From assembly GCF_009754905.2 (NCBI RefSeq), contig NZ_CP066775.1, positions 2,790,001 through 2,854,000 on the forward strand: a stretch of DNA of 64,000 nucleotides, given 5' to 3'. The stretch comes from Mucilaginibacter ginkgonis. GTDB lineage: Bacteria; Bacteroidota; Bacteroidia; Sphingobacteriales; Sphingobacteriaceae. Made by a program: the position numbers and the translations under genes. Shown here one piece after another: positions 10,135-20,046 of this stretch (position 1 is the first letter of the stretch; the number at the start of each line of letters is the position of its first letter). The notes beneath the pieces were generated by a model. That model had not been told where the DNA came from. It searched no databases and was given only the letters and a program-made list of their open reading frames with translations.

Positions 10135-11466
10135 ATGCTTCCGCTCGCACAGTTTAAAGGCTTTGTAAACAGCAATAACCTGTTTACAACAAACAGCAAA
10201 ATACTTGCCGCGGTAAGCGGGGGCATGGATTCTGTCTTGTTGGCAAACATGTTAAAGGCAGGCCGCTACAATTTTGCAATTGCCCATTGCAACTTCCAGC
10301 TGCGTGGCGAAGAAGCTGTACAAGATGAAGCTTTTTGCCGATTGCTGGCCGAAAGTTTACAAGTAGCTTTTCATGAAATCCGCTTTAATACTGAAAACTA
10401 CGCCTCAAATAATAAAATTTCAATTCAGATGGCGGCCCGTGAGCTGCGCTACCAATGGTTTGAAAATGTAAGGCAGCAAAACGGCTATGATGTTATCGCG
10501 CTTGCGCATCATCAAAACGACACAGTTGAAACTATATTGCTTAATCTTACTCGCGGTACGGGCATCGCCGGCTTGCATGGGATTAAGACGAAAAACAGCC
10601 ACTTGGTTAGGCCTTTGCTGTTCATGACGCGCAACGAGATCGCCGCAACTATAGCCGCGAACGATATCGCCTACCGCGAGGACAGTTCTAACGCAAGCGA
10701 CAAATATGCCCGTAATAAAATCCGCCATCAGGTTGTGCCGGCGCTGAAAGAGCTAAACCCAAACCTGGAGCAGACCGTAATGAGTGAAGCAGCATACTTC
10801 GGAGAACTAGAGCAACTACTGGCTATGCAGGTGAAAAAGCTTAAAGATCAAGTTATGTGCTTCGACGGCGATGAAGTACGAATGCCAATTTCTGCCGCTG
10901 CTGAATTAGTCCCGCAACAGTTACTGCTAAGCGAGTTGTTATCGCCATATGGTTTTATGGGTTCAACTGTAGCCGACATTATCGCATCTCTGCAAAAACA
11001 TTCGGGCAGGATTTTCATATCGCCGACCCATAGATTAATATTGGATAGGACCGATCTGATCATTTCTCCTTTGACAGACAATTCGGTCGATCGTATTAAG
11101 ATAACAGAAAAAACCGGCACCGTTAACTTTGGCAATTACAAGTTATCTCTCAGACAGGGCACGGTTATGGATATTCCATCCGATTCGAATATAGCGGTTT
11201 TAGATGCCGATAAATTTCAATATCCGCTCACTGTGCGCCAATGGCAGAAGGGTGATACTTTTTACCCCCTGGGTATGAAAACCCGCAAAAAATTAAGCGA
11301 TTTTTTTGTATCTCAAAAGGTGCCGCTGCACAAAAAATCAAGCATACCGCTGCTTGTTAACGGTAATGGCGACATTGTTTGGGTATGCGGCTATCGCATC
11401 AGCGACCGCTACAAAATAACCGCTTCGACCAAAAAAATTTCTATCTTCGAACTTACCGAACTATAG
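10135..11466 (+). CDS. tilS: tRNA(Ile)-lysidine synthetase TilS
   Basis: 443 residues. TilS adds lysine to C34 of the CAU-anticodon tRNA(Ile), changing it to read AUA. The ATP-binding PP-loop SGGMDS is at residues 28-33; LRGEEAVQDE and AHHQNDTVETILLNLTRGTG are the usual substrate-site motifs, and ARNKIRHQVVPALKELNP closes the N-terminal domain. The C-terminal substrate-binding domain is present (RQWQKGDTFYPLGMKTRKKLSDFF). Full length for the family. A -7 box ends four bases before the ATG. The next gene begins directly after the TAG stop. Confidence 0.96.
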   Translation: MLPLAQFKGFVNSNNLFTTNSKILAAVSGGMDSVLLANMLKAGRYNFAIAHCNFQLRGEEAVQDEAFCRLLAESLQVAFHEIRFNTENYASNNKISIQMAARELRYQWFENVRQQNGYDVIALAHHQNDTVETILLNLTRGTGIAGLHGIKTKNSHLVRPLLFMTRNEIAATIAANDIAYREDSSNASDKYARNKIRHQVVPALKELNPNLEQTVMSEAAYFGELEQLLAMQVKKLKDQVMCFDGDEVRMPISAAAELVPQQLLLSELLSPYGFMGSTVADIIASLQKHSGRIFISPTHRLILDRTDLIISPLTDNSVDRIKITEKTGTVNFGNYKLSLRQGTVMDIPSDSNIAVLDADKFQYPLTVRQWQKGDTFYPLGMKTRKKLSDFFVSQKVPLHKKSSIPLLVNGNGDIVWVCGYRISDRYKITASTKKISIFELTEL

Positions 11467-11949
11467 ATGGCAGACAAACCCGTTTTCACTGAAAAACAAT
11501 ACCTGGGCAGGGAGTGGATTCCTGTGACCATTAGGCTGATGCTGGCTATGGTTTGCTTTGCGATCTATTTCTTCACGGACGACCGCGAACGCAACGGCGA
11601 CCTTCTAGTGGTTGTTGGTTTCGCTATTGTTATTATTTCTATGGTACTAGGCTTTGTACTTCACTTCCGCACCCGTGTACTCAACAAAAGCATTTTGCTA
11701 GACGGTTTATGGACCACCAAACTGGTTAAGATAGATCTAAACAGTATTGTGAAAGCAGAAAAAGGCGACTACAGCCGGTACCTGTTTAACAACCCGGTTT
11801 ACAACCTGCACAAGCGCGGCACCATCCGCTTTTATACTGCCGGTAAAGATGCCGTTATCCTTACCGACCGCGACGGCTTGGTTTACATCATTGGGTCGCA
11901 ACATGCCGGCGAATTCTTGCGTTGTGTACGCGGCGCTATGGCTTTATAA
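11467..11949 (+). CDS. Small membrane protein, 160 residues, PH-like tail
   Basis: Two transmembrane helices (about 21-37 and 46-67) with a short charged loop (DDRERNGD) are followed by a roughly 90-residue cytoplasmic beta-rich domain (SILLDGLWTTKLVKIDL, GTIRFYTAGKDAVILTDRDG) that looks like bacterial PH-domain membrane proteins. The ATG immediately follows the tilS stop, so it is translationally coupled to tilS. No specific function can be assigned. Confidence 0.8.
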   Translation: MADKPVFTEKQYLGREWIPVTIRLMLAMVCFAIYFFTDDRERNGDLLVVVGFAIVIISMVLGFVLHFRTRVLNKSILLDGLWTTKLVKIDLNSIVKAEKGDYSRYLFNNPVYNLHKRGTIRFYTAGKDAVILTDRDGLVYIIGSQHAGEFLRCVRGAMAL

Positions 11950-11958
11950 TTAATGGCG

Positions 11959-12115
11959 TGTCATTGCGAACCGCAAGCGGCGTAGTGACAATCCTCTAAC
12001 TTTAAGCGTTCTTGTTATTCTATTGGATCTGATTTCAATCAAAGATTGCTTCGTCATTGCATTCCTCGCAAAGACGGTTATGGCAACAACAAAGCCCCTC
12101 TCTTTCGGAGAGGGG
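11959..12115. repeat. Diverged IR-A element followed by an IR-C hairpin
   Basis: TGTCATTGCGA at 11959 and a degenerate reverse copy (CGTCATTGCATTCCTCGCAAAGACGG, to 12076) match the IR-A type seen at 25380, 26892 and 32143. CCCCTCTC/GAGAGGGG with a five-base loop follows at 12095-12115. The stretch separates convergent genes and could act as a terminator. A short antisense-looking frame here is not a gene. Confidence 0.7.
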
Positions 12116-12143
12116 TTAGGGAGAGTTCATTTTGAAGCTGTCG

Positions 12144-13106
12144 CTATTTCTTTAAGCCAATTTCTCTCAAACGCTCGTCAAGATACTCGCCCGCTGTCAT
12201 ATCGCTGAATTGTTTTGGATGCTCTTCGTCTATTGTTGATGGTAAGCTGGTCAAATCCATTTCTGACCGTGGGTGAAGGAAAAACGGTACTGAGAAACGA
12301 GAGAACTTCATCATCTCGCGTGGTGGGTTAACCACACGGTGAGTAGTTGATTTCAGTTTTCCATTTGTTAAACGCTGCAGCATATCGCCTACGTTAACTA
12401 CTACATCCTCGCCATGTGCCTTTACAGGGAACCAGGTGTTCTCGCGGGTATATAATTCCAGGCCATCGGCACTTGCGCCAATTAAAAGTGTAATGAGGTT
12501 AATATCTTCATGCGCCCCTGCACGTACGGCGTCTGGCGGCAGGTCATCAGGGTTCTCTATCGGGAAATAGTGCAGCGTGCGCAGAATAGAATTACCATTA
12601 TGCACTTTCGAATCAAAATAATGTTCATCCAAACCCAAATAAATGGCGATGGCCTGCAACAGGTGCTTTCCGGCTGCTTCCAGTCGTTGATAAACTTCTT
12701 GTGTTACCTCGTTGAATTGCGGCAACTCTTCAACATGCACATTCTCAGGGTATACAAATTTTATCGGGTCATTATCTGTAACGGTCTGGCCTATCTGCCA
12801 AAACTCTTTCAAATCCGGCACTTTAAAACCTTTAGCAGTCTCTTTGCCTTTGCTGGTGTAACCGCGCTGGCCGGCCAATCCCGGAATTTCATATTTAAGC
12901 TTAACATCCTCGGGCAGGGCAAAAAGGTTTTGCACCTGCTTGTAAAGATTGTCTATTAATTCTTTGCTTAAACCGTGGTTGGTTATAGTTACAAAACCGG
13001 TTTCATTAAAGGCAGCGCCTATCTCATCAGAGAATTTTTTGCGTTCGCCTTCAGTGCCGTTAATGTAGCTGTTCAGGTCGAGTCTGGGGATATTTACTGT
13101 ACTCAT
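12144..13106 (-). CDS. 2-oxoglutarate/Fe(II) oxygenase, isopenicillin-N-synthase-like
   Basis: 320 residues. The N-terminal DIOX_N part (NETGFVTITNHGLSKELIDNLY) is followed by the jelly-roll core. The iron triad is visible as His199-x-Asp201 (GAHEDINLITLL) and His256 (STTHRVVNP), and the 2-oxoglutarate anchor as Arg270-x-Ser272 (RFSVPFFLHP). Length and motifs are typical of bacterial IPNS-like dioxygenases, which act on small molecules. No biosynthetic cluster surrounds it, so the substrate is unknown; a true isopenicillin N synthase is unlikely because no NRPS is present. Confidence 0.9.
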   Translation of the reverse strand: MSTVNIPRLDLNSYINGTEGERKKFSDEIGAAFNETGFVTITNHGLSKELIDNLYKQVQNLFALPEDVKLKYEIPGLAGQRGYTSKGKETAKGFKVPDLKEFWQIGQTVTDNDPIKFVYPENVHVEELPQFNEVTQEVYQRLEAAGKHLLQAIAIYLGLDEHYFDSKVHNGNSILRTLHYFPIENPDDLPPDAVRAGAHEDINLITLLIGASADGLELYTRENTWFPVKAHGEDVVVNVGDMLQRLTNGKLKSTTHRVVNPPREMMKFSRFSVPFFLHPRSEMDLTSLPSTIDEEHPKQFSDMTAGEYLDERLREIGLKK

Positions 13107-13259
13107 ATCAAGGTAAATTTAGTGGGATGACAAGGTACAAACATCTGCTTTAATTTTTGTCCGTCCATCACTATATCAAACATTTTTAATAATTAAACGC
13201 TTATAAAAACCTGTAGTCATAATCATAACCTTAACCAATTAAAGCTAAAATTATTTGAC

Positions 13260-14978
13260 ATGAAGACTTTTAGAAAATATTTGTACCTGCTGTTAGCCGC
13301 TTGTGCAATGGTATGGGCAAAATCTGATAAAGCGAGGGCGCAGGTTAGCGCAGAAATATCGTTCCAAACATTTTACGACCAATTACAACCGTATGGTACA
13401 TGGGTTGATGACCCAAACTATGGCAATGTTTGGGTGCCCGATGCAGGGTCTGACTTTAGGCCTTACGGCACGGGCGGCCATTGGGTGCTGACAGACTATG
13501 GCAACACCTGGGTATCTGACTACGAATGGGGATGGGCGCCGTTTCATTACGGGCGCTGGCGTTATGACGATTACTACGGGTGGGAATGGATACCGGGTTA
13601 CGAATGGGGGCCGGCATGGGTTAACTGGCGCAGTGGTGGTGGCTATTACGGATGGGCGCCACTAAGTCCGGGTATTGACATTAGTATTGGTATTGGAAGT
13701 TATAATCCACCGTCCAATTACTGGGTATTTGCTCCGCAGGCCTACATCAACAGCCCGCGTATTTATAATTACTATGCTCCGCGGACAACTGTAGTTAACT
13801 ATATTAAACGTACTACTGTAATTAATAACGTGTACGTGAACAACAATCAGCGTTATCCTGCAGGTCCGCCACGTCGCGACATCGAGCGCGTTACACATAA
13901 TACGGTAAACGTGTACAACATAAACAACGCAGGCCGCCCCGGTGCAACACGCATAAATAATAACACGGTAAACATCTACAGGCCGGCGGTAAATCGCGGC
14001 GGCGATGCAAGGCCTGCCCGCGTGGTGGATGCCAACGCTTACAGGAACGCGCATCCCAACCAAAATATCGCTAATCACAATAATGGTTTCAATAACCATC
14101 AAAACGCGGCAAGGTTAGCGCAGGAAGCACGCTCCGGTAATCCAAACAGCAACGTGGTACGTGTAAATAATCCGCAAAACGGGCAGCCTGCAAATCAGCC
14201 TGGCGGTAACCGTCCACCGCGTGGGCAACAGCAACCCGGCCAACCGGCAAATGGTACAAATCCGCAAAATTCAAACAGGGATCAACGTGGGCAACAAGGG
14301 CAACTGAACAATCCACAAGATCAACAGCAGCGCATGCAACAAATGCAGGAACGCCAGCAAAGGCAACAGCAGCAATTGGTGCAACGGCAGCAACAAGAGC
14401 TACAGCAAGGTAACCGTACAGCGCAAGAGCAGCAGCAGTTGCAACAACAACAAGAGCAGCAGCGCCAACAGTTGCAACAAAGACAGCAACAACGCATGCA
14501 GCAATATCAACAACGCCAGCAACAGCAGCAACAATTAAGCCCAGAGGCACAGAAAGCTCAACAGGCACAGCGTGAGCAGATGCGTCAGCAAAGGATGCAG
14601 CAACGCCAACAGCAGCAACAAAATCCGCAGGAGCAACAAGATCAGCAAGTTCAACGCGAGCAGATGCGCCAGCAAAGAATGCAGCAACAACAGCAGCAAA
14701 ATTCCCAAGCACAACAAGCTCAGCAACAAGCGCAGCAGGCACAACAAGCCCAGCAACAGCAGCAGCGTCAACAACAGATGCAGCAAATGCAACAACAACG
14801 CGCTCAGCAGCAAGCGCAACAGGAACAACAAGCCCAGCAACAGCAACAACGTCAACAACAGATGCAGCAAATGCAGCAACAACGTGCTCAGCAACAGCAG
14901 ATGCAGCAGCAACGCCAGCAACAACAACAGCGTCCGCATGAACAGCAACAAAGGCCGCCCCGCCCGCAACAGCAATAA
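13260..14978 (+). CDS. Secreted DUF6600-type protein with long Gln-rich tail
   Basis: 572 residues with signal peptide (to about residue 27, ARAQ). Residues 35-150 are a Trp/Tyr/Gly-rich repeat domain (PYGTWVDDPNYGNVWVPD, GHWVLTDYGNTWVSDYEWGWAPFHYGRW, WIPGYEWGPAWVNW, YGWAPLSP; each quoted in part), matching DUF6600-type proteins. Residues 150-330 are Asn/Pro-rich. From about 340 to the end the protein is close to half Gln, with Met and Arg spaced in QQRMQQ and MQQMQQQRAQQ units, including a tandem 28-codon duplication. The tail is probably disordered or coiled. Function unknown; an envelope location is inferred. Long Leu-rich frames on the opposite strand are shadows of CAG/CAA codons. Confidence 0.85.
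   Translation: MKTFRKYLYLLLAACAMVWAKSDKARAQVSAEISFQTFYDQLQPYGTWVDDPNYGNVWVPDAGSDFRPYGTGGHWVLTDYGNTWVSDYEWGWAPFHYGRWRYDDYYGWEWIPGYEWGPAWVNWRSGGGYYGWAPLSPGIDISIGIGSYNPPSNYWVFAPQAYINSPRIYNYYAPRTTVVNYIKRTTVINNVYVNNNQRYPAGPPRRDIERVTHNTVNVYNINNAGRPGATRINNNTVNIYRPAVNRGGDARPARVVDANAYRNAHPNQNIANHNNGFNNHQNAARLAQEARSGNPNSNVVRVNNPQNGQPANQPGGNRPPRGQQQPGQPANGTNPQNSNRDQRGQQGQLNNPQDQQQRMQQMQERQQRQQQQLVQRQQQELQQGNRTAQEQQQLQQQQEQQRQQLQQRQQQRMQQYQQRQQQQQQLSPEAQKAQQAQREQMRQQRMQQRQQQQQNPQEQQDQQVQREQMRQQRMQQQQQQNSQAQQAQQQAQQAQQAQQQQQRQQQMQQMQQQRAQQQAQQEQQAQQQQQRQQQMQQMQQQRAQQQQMQQQRQQQQQRPHEQQQRPPRPQQQ
14745..14912 (+). repeat. Tandem 84-bp repeat in the Gln-rich coding tail
   Basis: Two units of 84 bases (28 codons) start with CAAGCCCAGCAACAG at 14745 and at 14829 and stay nearly identical for about 69 bases. 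The period keeps the frame, so copy number could vary without breaking the gene. Confidence 0.75.
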
Positions 14979-14985
14979 ATTGAAT

Positions 14986-15021
14986 AAAAAGCGCCTGTCA
15001 GATTTTGACAGGCGCTTTTTT
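14986..15021. terminator. Bidirectional intrinsic terminator
   Basis: AAAAAGCGCCTGTCA and TGACAGGCGCTTTTT form a long stem with a short loop, with A and T tracts on both sides. It lies between the convergent Gln-rich gene and SGNH gene and can serve both. Confidence 0.88.
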
Positions 15022-15032
15022 TAAAACGATAG

Positions 15033-16364
15033 TTACGGAAACTTTACCGCGCGGAATGTCGCTACTTCGGAGATAGGGATGTTTGATCCGTACTTAGCAT
15101 TTATGGCAGATATAAACTGGTTAGCCACTAATGCATACCCTCTTGGCGTTAAGTGTATTCCATCTAAAGAGAATACGCCTCCTTTAATATAATCGGCGGT
15201 CAGCATTAAGCCGTCGGTGTGGTAGCCGTTAACTTTCAGGTCATTTAAAAAAGCATAAATGTCTACAAACGCCAATCCTTTGGTAGCGGCCTGAGTTGCG
15301 ATAACGCTGTTGAAACCAAAAATGGTATTTTGTACCAGAGTTACTTCGTTAACATCAAGCACGTATTTGTCTTCAATCGGTGCTTGCGGAGATAATCCAT
15401 ACGGAAAACTGCCGCCCGATGTGGTTACACTTGTCCCAAGTTTAGCTGTCGGGAAAGTTAAGATGATCCGGTCCCTATCAACTGCAACGCGGGTGATGTG
15501 TGTCGTATCGGTAGCATTTACAGATGTTCTTGCCCTAATGTAGATCGCAGCGACAGCGGGTGTCACCTTTTGGGCGGCGGCAAGTAATTTCGCAGGCGTT
15601 ACTGTGTTAAAATATGGAATAACCGTTACGTCGGGTATTGCTGCGCAAGCGCCTTTAGCTCCCGTTGCAGTAAGTTTGTTAAGCAGCGTGGTGTATTGAC
15701 TGGTAAAATAGGCCTGGCTTGTTAGCGAGTCGCTGGCTGCGCCATTTATTGCATAACCTAAAACGTCGTTATCACCAAGCCAGCATGTAAAAAACGTAAA
15801 CGCTTTAGCTGTGGCAAAGTCAAGATAAGCCGTTGTATTAGTACCTGCATTCCCGGGCAGAATGCGTTCATAATAGCCGTTCACGTTACCATAGGCAGTT
15901 GAGGTGATGTTGGCTACCTTTATACCGGGTACGCCGTAGTTGTTAATGTCGCCGGTGTATTTGGTGTAGGTAGTAACGCTGCCAAAACCGGGAATAGTTG
16001 CAGATCCTCTAATGGCCAGCATATCTTTTACGGTGTCTAAAATCGGCGTACCATCGGCATTTAAACTTTTAATGCGAACATAGCCGCTTCCATTAGCCTG
16101 TGCCTCGTTAAACAGAGGCTGGTAAAATGGTCCGCCATTAGTTTGCAGCATTTGCTTAGCCATTATAGCAGGATAAGAATTTTGCTGACCTTCCAGGTAT
16201 AGACCGTTATCCTGGTAACCGGCGGTAAGAGAATTACCTAAAGAAATAACGCGTGTAAAGTCTGCCGAACCGCGCGTTGGCGCAGGTGTTTGCACATCGG
16301 GTTTACAAGCGGCAAAACTTGTTACTACGGCGCCGATAATCAAAATGTATTTACTAAATTTCAT
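15033..16364 (-). CDS. SGNH/GDSL-family hydrolase lipoprotein
   Basis: 443 residues. A lipoprotein signal ends in SFAAC with Cys20. Block I reads ISLGNSLTAG, where Asn44 replaces the Asp of GDSL before the nucleophile Ser45. Block V appears near the C terminus as SLDGIHLTPRGYALVA, giving the catalytic Asp and His. The middle has WLGDNDVLGY, resembling the GxND block. It is likely an esterase or acylhydrolase anchored in the envelope. It follows the FadL-type porin gene by 12 bases, a pairing that suggests uptake and hydrolysis of a lipid-like substrate. The exact ester is unknown. Confidence 0.88.
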   Translation of the reverse strand: MKFSKYILIIGAVVTSFAACKPDVQTPAPTRGSADFTRVISLGNSLTAGYQDNGLYLEGQQNSYPAIMAKQMLQTNGGPFYQPLFNEAQANGSGYVRIKSLNADGTPILDTVKDMLAIRGSATIPGFGSVTTYTKYTGDINNYGVPGIKVANITSTAYGNVNGYYERILPGNAGTNTTAYLDFATAKAFTFFTCWLGDNDVLGYAINGAASDSLTSQAYFTSQYTTLLNKLTATGAKGACAAIPDVTVIPYFNTVTPAKLLAAAQKVTPAVAAIYIRARTSVNATDTTHITRVAVDRDRIILTFPTAKLGTSVTTSGGSFPYGLSPQAPIEDKYVLDVNEVTLVQNTIFGFNSVIATQAATKGLAFVDIYAFLNDLKVNGYHTDGLMLTADYIKGGVFSLDGIHLTPRGYALVANQFISAINAKYGSNIPISEVATFRAVKFP

Positions 16365-16376
16365 AAGGCTGCGTTT

Positions 16377-17627
16377 TTACCAATGATAAGTAATTGATAT
16401 ACCCGGAATAAAAATGTCTGTCTTGTAGGCACCTGATAAAGCCGTTTCTAAATTAGTTTGCCTGCGCTCAAAAATGTGCTCGTACTCAAAAGAAAAGTCT
16501 AAATCCCACTGATCCATAAAGGTATATCCAATTCCGCCGGTAACAAACGCGCGGTTACCATCGGGTACTTCGGGCGATACATAACCTGTTCGGGCGGCGT
16601 ACGTTGCGTAACCCGCGCCAAAACGATATGCCCACGGATCGTAATAAAGCTTGCCCCCCTCTTTATCTTTTTCGCGATACTGAAAACCGCCGCGGATACT
16701 AATCGCGTCCCGATAATTTTTTGGCGATGAAGTATTGACTACCACATCTGAGGTTTGCGTGTAAGTGAAAGGCAGTGACTTATAGGTGCTCCACTGCACG
16801 TAGTTGATATCGAAGGCAAAAGTCATTGCGCTCTTTGGATAAAAACCTACACCAACAGAGGCCGTTGCAGGCAGTGGCAACGCAGAACTAAAACTGTTTG
16901 GCTGCGGAAAACTGGATTGAACGGATGCCGGAACAGTAAAAATAGCATTGCCGCTATTGATCCTGGTATCTACTTTTGAGCGGTAGTTTAAGCCCACGCT
17001 TACTTTCTTATCGGGTATTAAATAAATACCAACGTTGTATCCATAGCCGCTGCCGTTGCCTTTAAGCTCAGCCTGACCATCTGCGCCGGCCATGTTGGCC
17101 AATGGTATGGCACGGGTAAGGTCTACAGAACCGCGATTGTAAACAAAACCTGCACCAATGCTGATCATGTCATCTATACGGTAACTTACTGTGGGTTGAA
17201 TATAAATAGACTGCAAATTCATTTTCTCTAATATATATTTACCTTCCCAGCTTTGGCCCCAATCCGTTAGGCCGCCGTAAGGTGTGTACACGCCTAAACC
17301 TACCTTCCAGGGTGCTTCCTCTGGCCCCCAGGCCGCGTAGCCTGAAAAAGGCATCGCTAAATTGTTCCCTGTATGATAGTTATCATTGGTATTATCTGGG
17401 TTAAAGGCTGATTTAAAAATGACAGGGCTCACACCCAGTTGCAAATAATTTTGAGAGAGTGTAGCAACGGCTCCCGGGTTAAAAAATATTGCGGCGCCAT
17501 CAAGAGCGGTGCCGGTACCGGTGTGCCCCATACCTATTTGCTTTTGGCCTGCCAGGTTGACCTGGAAGCCCTGGCTAAAAGCAAGTGCCGGGAAAAATAT
17601 GATCAGAACAAGTAAGATTTTTCGCAT
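16377..17627 (-). CDS. FadL/OmpP1-family outer membrane transport protein
   Basis: 416 residues from ATG 17627. This start is preferred because the signal peptide (MRKILLVLIIFFPALAFSQ) begins there; an upstream in-frame ATG at 17651 adds eight polar residues. The mature protein starts with GFQVNLAGQKQIGMGHTGTG, the FadL-type N-terminal hatch, followed by beta strands (WKVGLGVYTPYGGLTDWG, GIGYTFMDQWDLDFSFEYE) and a final strand ending ITYHW. FadL porins move long-chain fatty acids and other hydrophobic compounds across the outer membrane. First gene of a two-gene unit with the SGNH hydrolase. Confidence 0.92.
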   Translation of the reverse strand: MRKILLVLIIFFPALAFSQGFQVNLAGQKQIGMGHTGTGTALDGAAIFFNPGAVATLSQNYLQLGVSPVIFKSAFNPDNTNDNYHTGNNLAMPFSGYAAWGPEEAPWKVGLGVYTPYGGLTDWGQSWEGKYILEKMNLQSIYIQPTVSYRIDDMISIGAGFVYNRGSVDLTRAIPLANMAGADGQAELKGNGSGYGYNVGIYLIPDKKVSVGLNYRSKVDTRINSGNAIFTVPASVQSSFPQPNSFSSALPLPATASVGVGFYPKSAMTFAFDINYVQWSTYKSLPFTYTQTSDVVVNTSSPKNYRDAISIRGGFQYREKDKEGGKLYYDPWAYRFGAGYATYAARTGYVSPEVPDGNRAFVTGGIGYTFMDQWDLDFSFEYEHIFERRQTNLETALSGAYKTDIFIPGISITYHW

Positions 17628-17763
17628 ATGATAGGAATAGCTTGTCCGCAATAAGTAACGTGCTAAACAACTGTATAATTACAGTATGGCTATAAAATAA
17701 AGCATAAAAAATCAACGGTTAAAATTCTTTATTATAAGTGTTTAAAAATTCGGGCATAAAGCA

Positions 17764-17771
17764 TAACTTTG
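17764..17771 (+). promoter_or_regulatory. Bacteroidota-type -7 element for atpD
   Basis: TAACTTTG matches TAnnTTTG and lies 69 bases before the atpD ATG. TGTTTA about 20 bases upstream (17738-17744 region) is a plausible -33. Confidence 0.5.
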
Positions 17772-17807
17772 CACCTCTGAAATATGCAGTATTAACTGAT
17801 ACTTTAG

Positions 17808-19346
<1,539 letters not shown>

Positions 19347-19348
19347 AT

Positions 19349-19419
19349 ATGCAAATGTGTAGATGTGCGGATGAGAAAATGACCATCTGCACATTTGCAC
19401 ATTAATAATTTGCACATAG
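19349..19419. repeat. IR-F inverted repeat in the atpD-atpC gap
   Basis: TGCAAATGTGTAGATG and CATCTGCACATTTGCAC are imperfect arms around GAGAAAATGAC, followed by a further ATTTGCACAT. The element fills the whole gap between the two coupled genes and ends just before the atpC start. Confidence 0.7.
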
Positions 19420-19424
19420 ACAAA

Positions 19425-19682
19425 ATGACTTTAGAAATTCTTACTCCCGATAAAAAAGTTTACGAAGGCGAAGCTACTTCAGTAACTGTACCTGGTACGT
19501 TGGGATCTTTTGAAATATTGAACCATCACGCACCTATCATTTCTACATTGCAGGATGGTAAGTTAACCGTTCGCGGCGCGGGTAAGGCAGAAGCCTTTAT
19601 AATCACCGGCGGTGTTGTAGAAGTGCTGGACAATAAAGTTACCGTTTTAGCCGAAGGCATTACGCAACGTCAAAACAATTAA
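19425..19682 (+). CDS. atpC: F1F0 ATP synthase subunit epsilon, short form
   Basis: 85 residues from ATG 19425 (an upstream in-frame start at 19395 lies in the IR-F repeat). It carries the N-terminal beta-sandwich domain (MTLEILTPDKKVYEGEA, GSFEILNHHAPIISTL, GGVVEVLDNKVTVLAE; quoted in part) that binds gamma and the c-ring. The C-terminal helical hairpin of the 130-140-residue epsilon, which inhibits ATP hydrolysis, is absent: the protein stops at QRQNN after the last strand. A terminator follows. Confidence 0.94.
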   Translation: MTLEILTPDKKVYEGEATSVTVPGTLGSFEILNHHAPIISTLQDGKLTVRGAGKAEAFIITGGVVEVLDNKVTVLAEGITQRQNN

Positions 19683-19703
19683 TTTTTAGAAAACGAATAC
19701 TCG

Positions 19704-19738
19704 ATGCCTCTCTGACTTTCAGAGGGGCATTTTTTTTA
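19704..19738 (+). terminator. Intrinsic terminator after atpC
   Basis: TGCCTCTCTGA/TCAGAGGGGCA stem with a short CTT loop followed by eight T, 21 bases past the atpC stop. Confidence 0.88.
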
Positions 19739-20046
19739 AAAGTCCAGCTCCAATTAATAGATTTTACGCCGAATTTCTTACCTATTACTATGCAAGCATA
19801 ATAATTAGACCGAATACCGATTTGAATTTTGGTATAACAAAGGCAATTTTAAATTTGGCTTTTTTATCAATATAAAGAATATAACATTGCAAAGTGTCTT
19901 TTTATGGAATTATATTCTAATGTGAAATTTTCTTGGCGACTGTTTGTTATCAAAAACAACCTTTTTAACTTACAATATCGGCGCACGCATAAGTCATTAA
20001 ACCTAAGTATAGCGTGTATCGGTCCCGTAAATTGTAAAGATATCTA
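19739..20046 (+). promoter_or_regulatory. AT-rich leader region upstream of ilvD
   Basis: 308 gene-free, AT-rich bases between the atpC terminator and ilvD. It must hold the promoter of the branched-chain amino-acid cluster. I see no exact TAnnTTTG box close to ilvD, no leader peptide with runs of Leu/Ile/Val codons and no attenuator-like terminator, so how the cluster is controlled is not visible here. Confidence 0.4.

Noticed and set aside
12023..12208. A 61-residue frame between the small membrane protein gene and the oxygenase gene
   Set aside because: It runs through IR-A and IR-C repeat sequence and into the end of the oxygenase gene on the other strand.
12144..13106. True isopenicillin N synthase and a beta-lactam cluster
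   Set aside because: The fold and iron ligands fit, but no peptide synthetase or other antibiotic gene is nearby; a generic small-molecule dioxygenase is safer.
14089..14975. Long Leu- and Ala-rich open frames opposite the Gln-rich tail
   Set aside because: They arise because CAG and CAA codons read as Leu codons (CTG, TTG) in reverse, and there is no start context, signal or family motif.
19739..20046. Attenuator with a leader peptide upstream of ilvD
   Set aside because: No short frame rich in Leu, Ile or Val codons and no terminator hairpin were found in this stretch.
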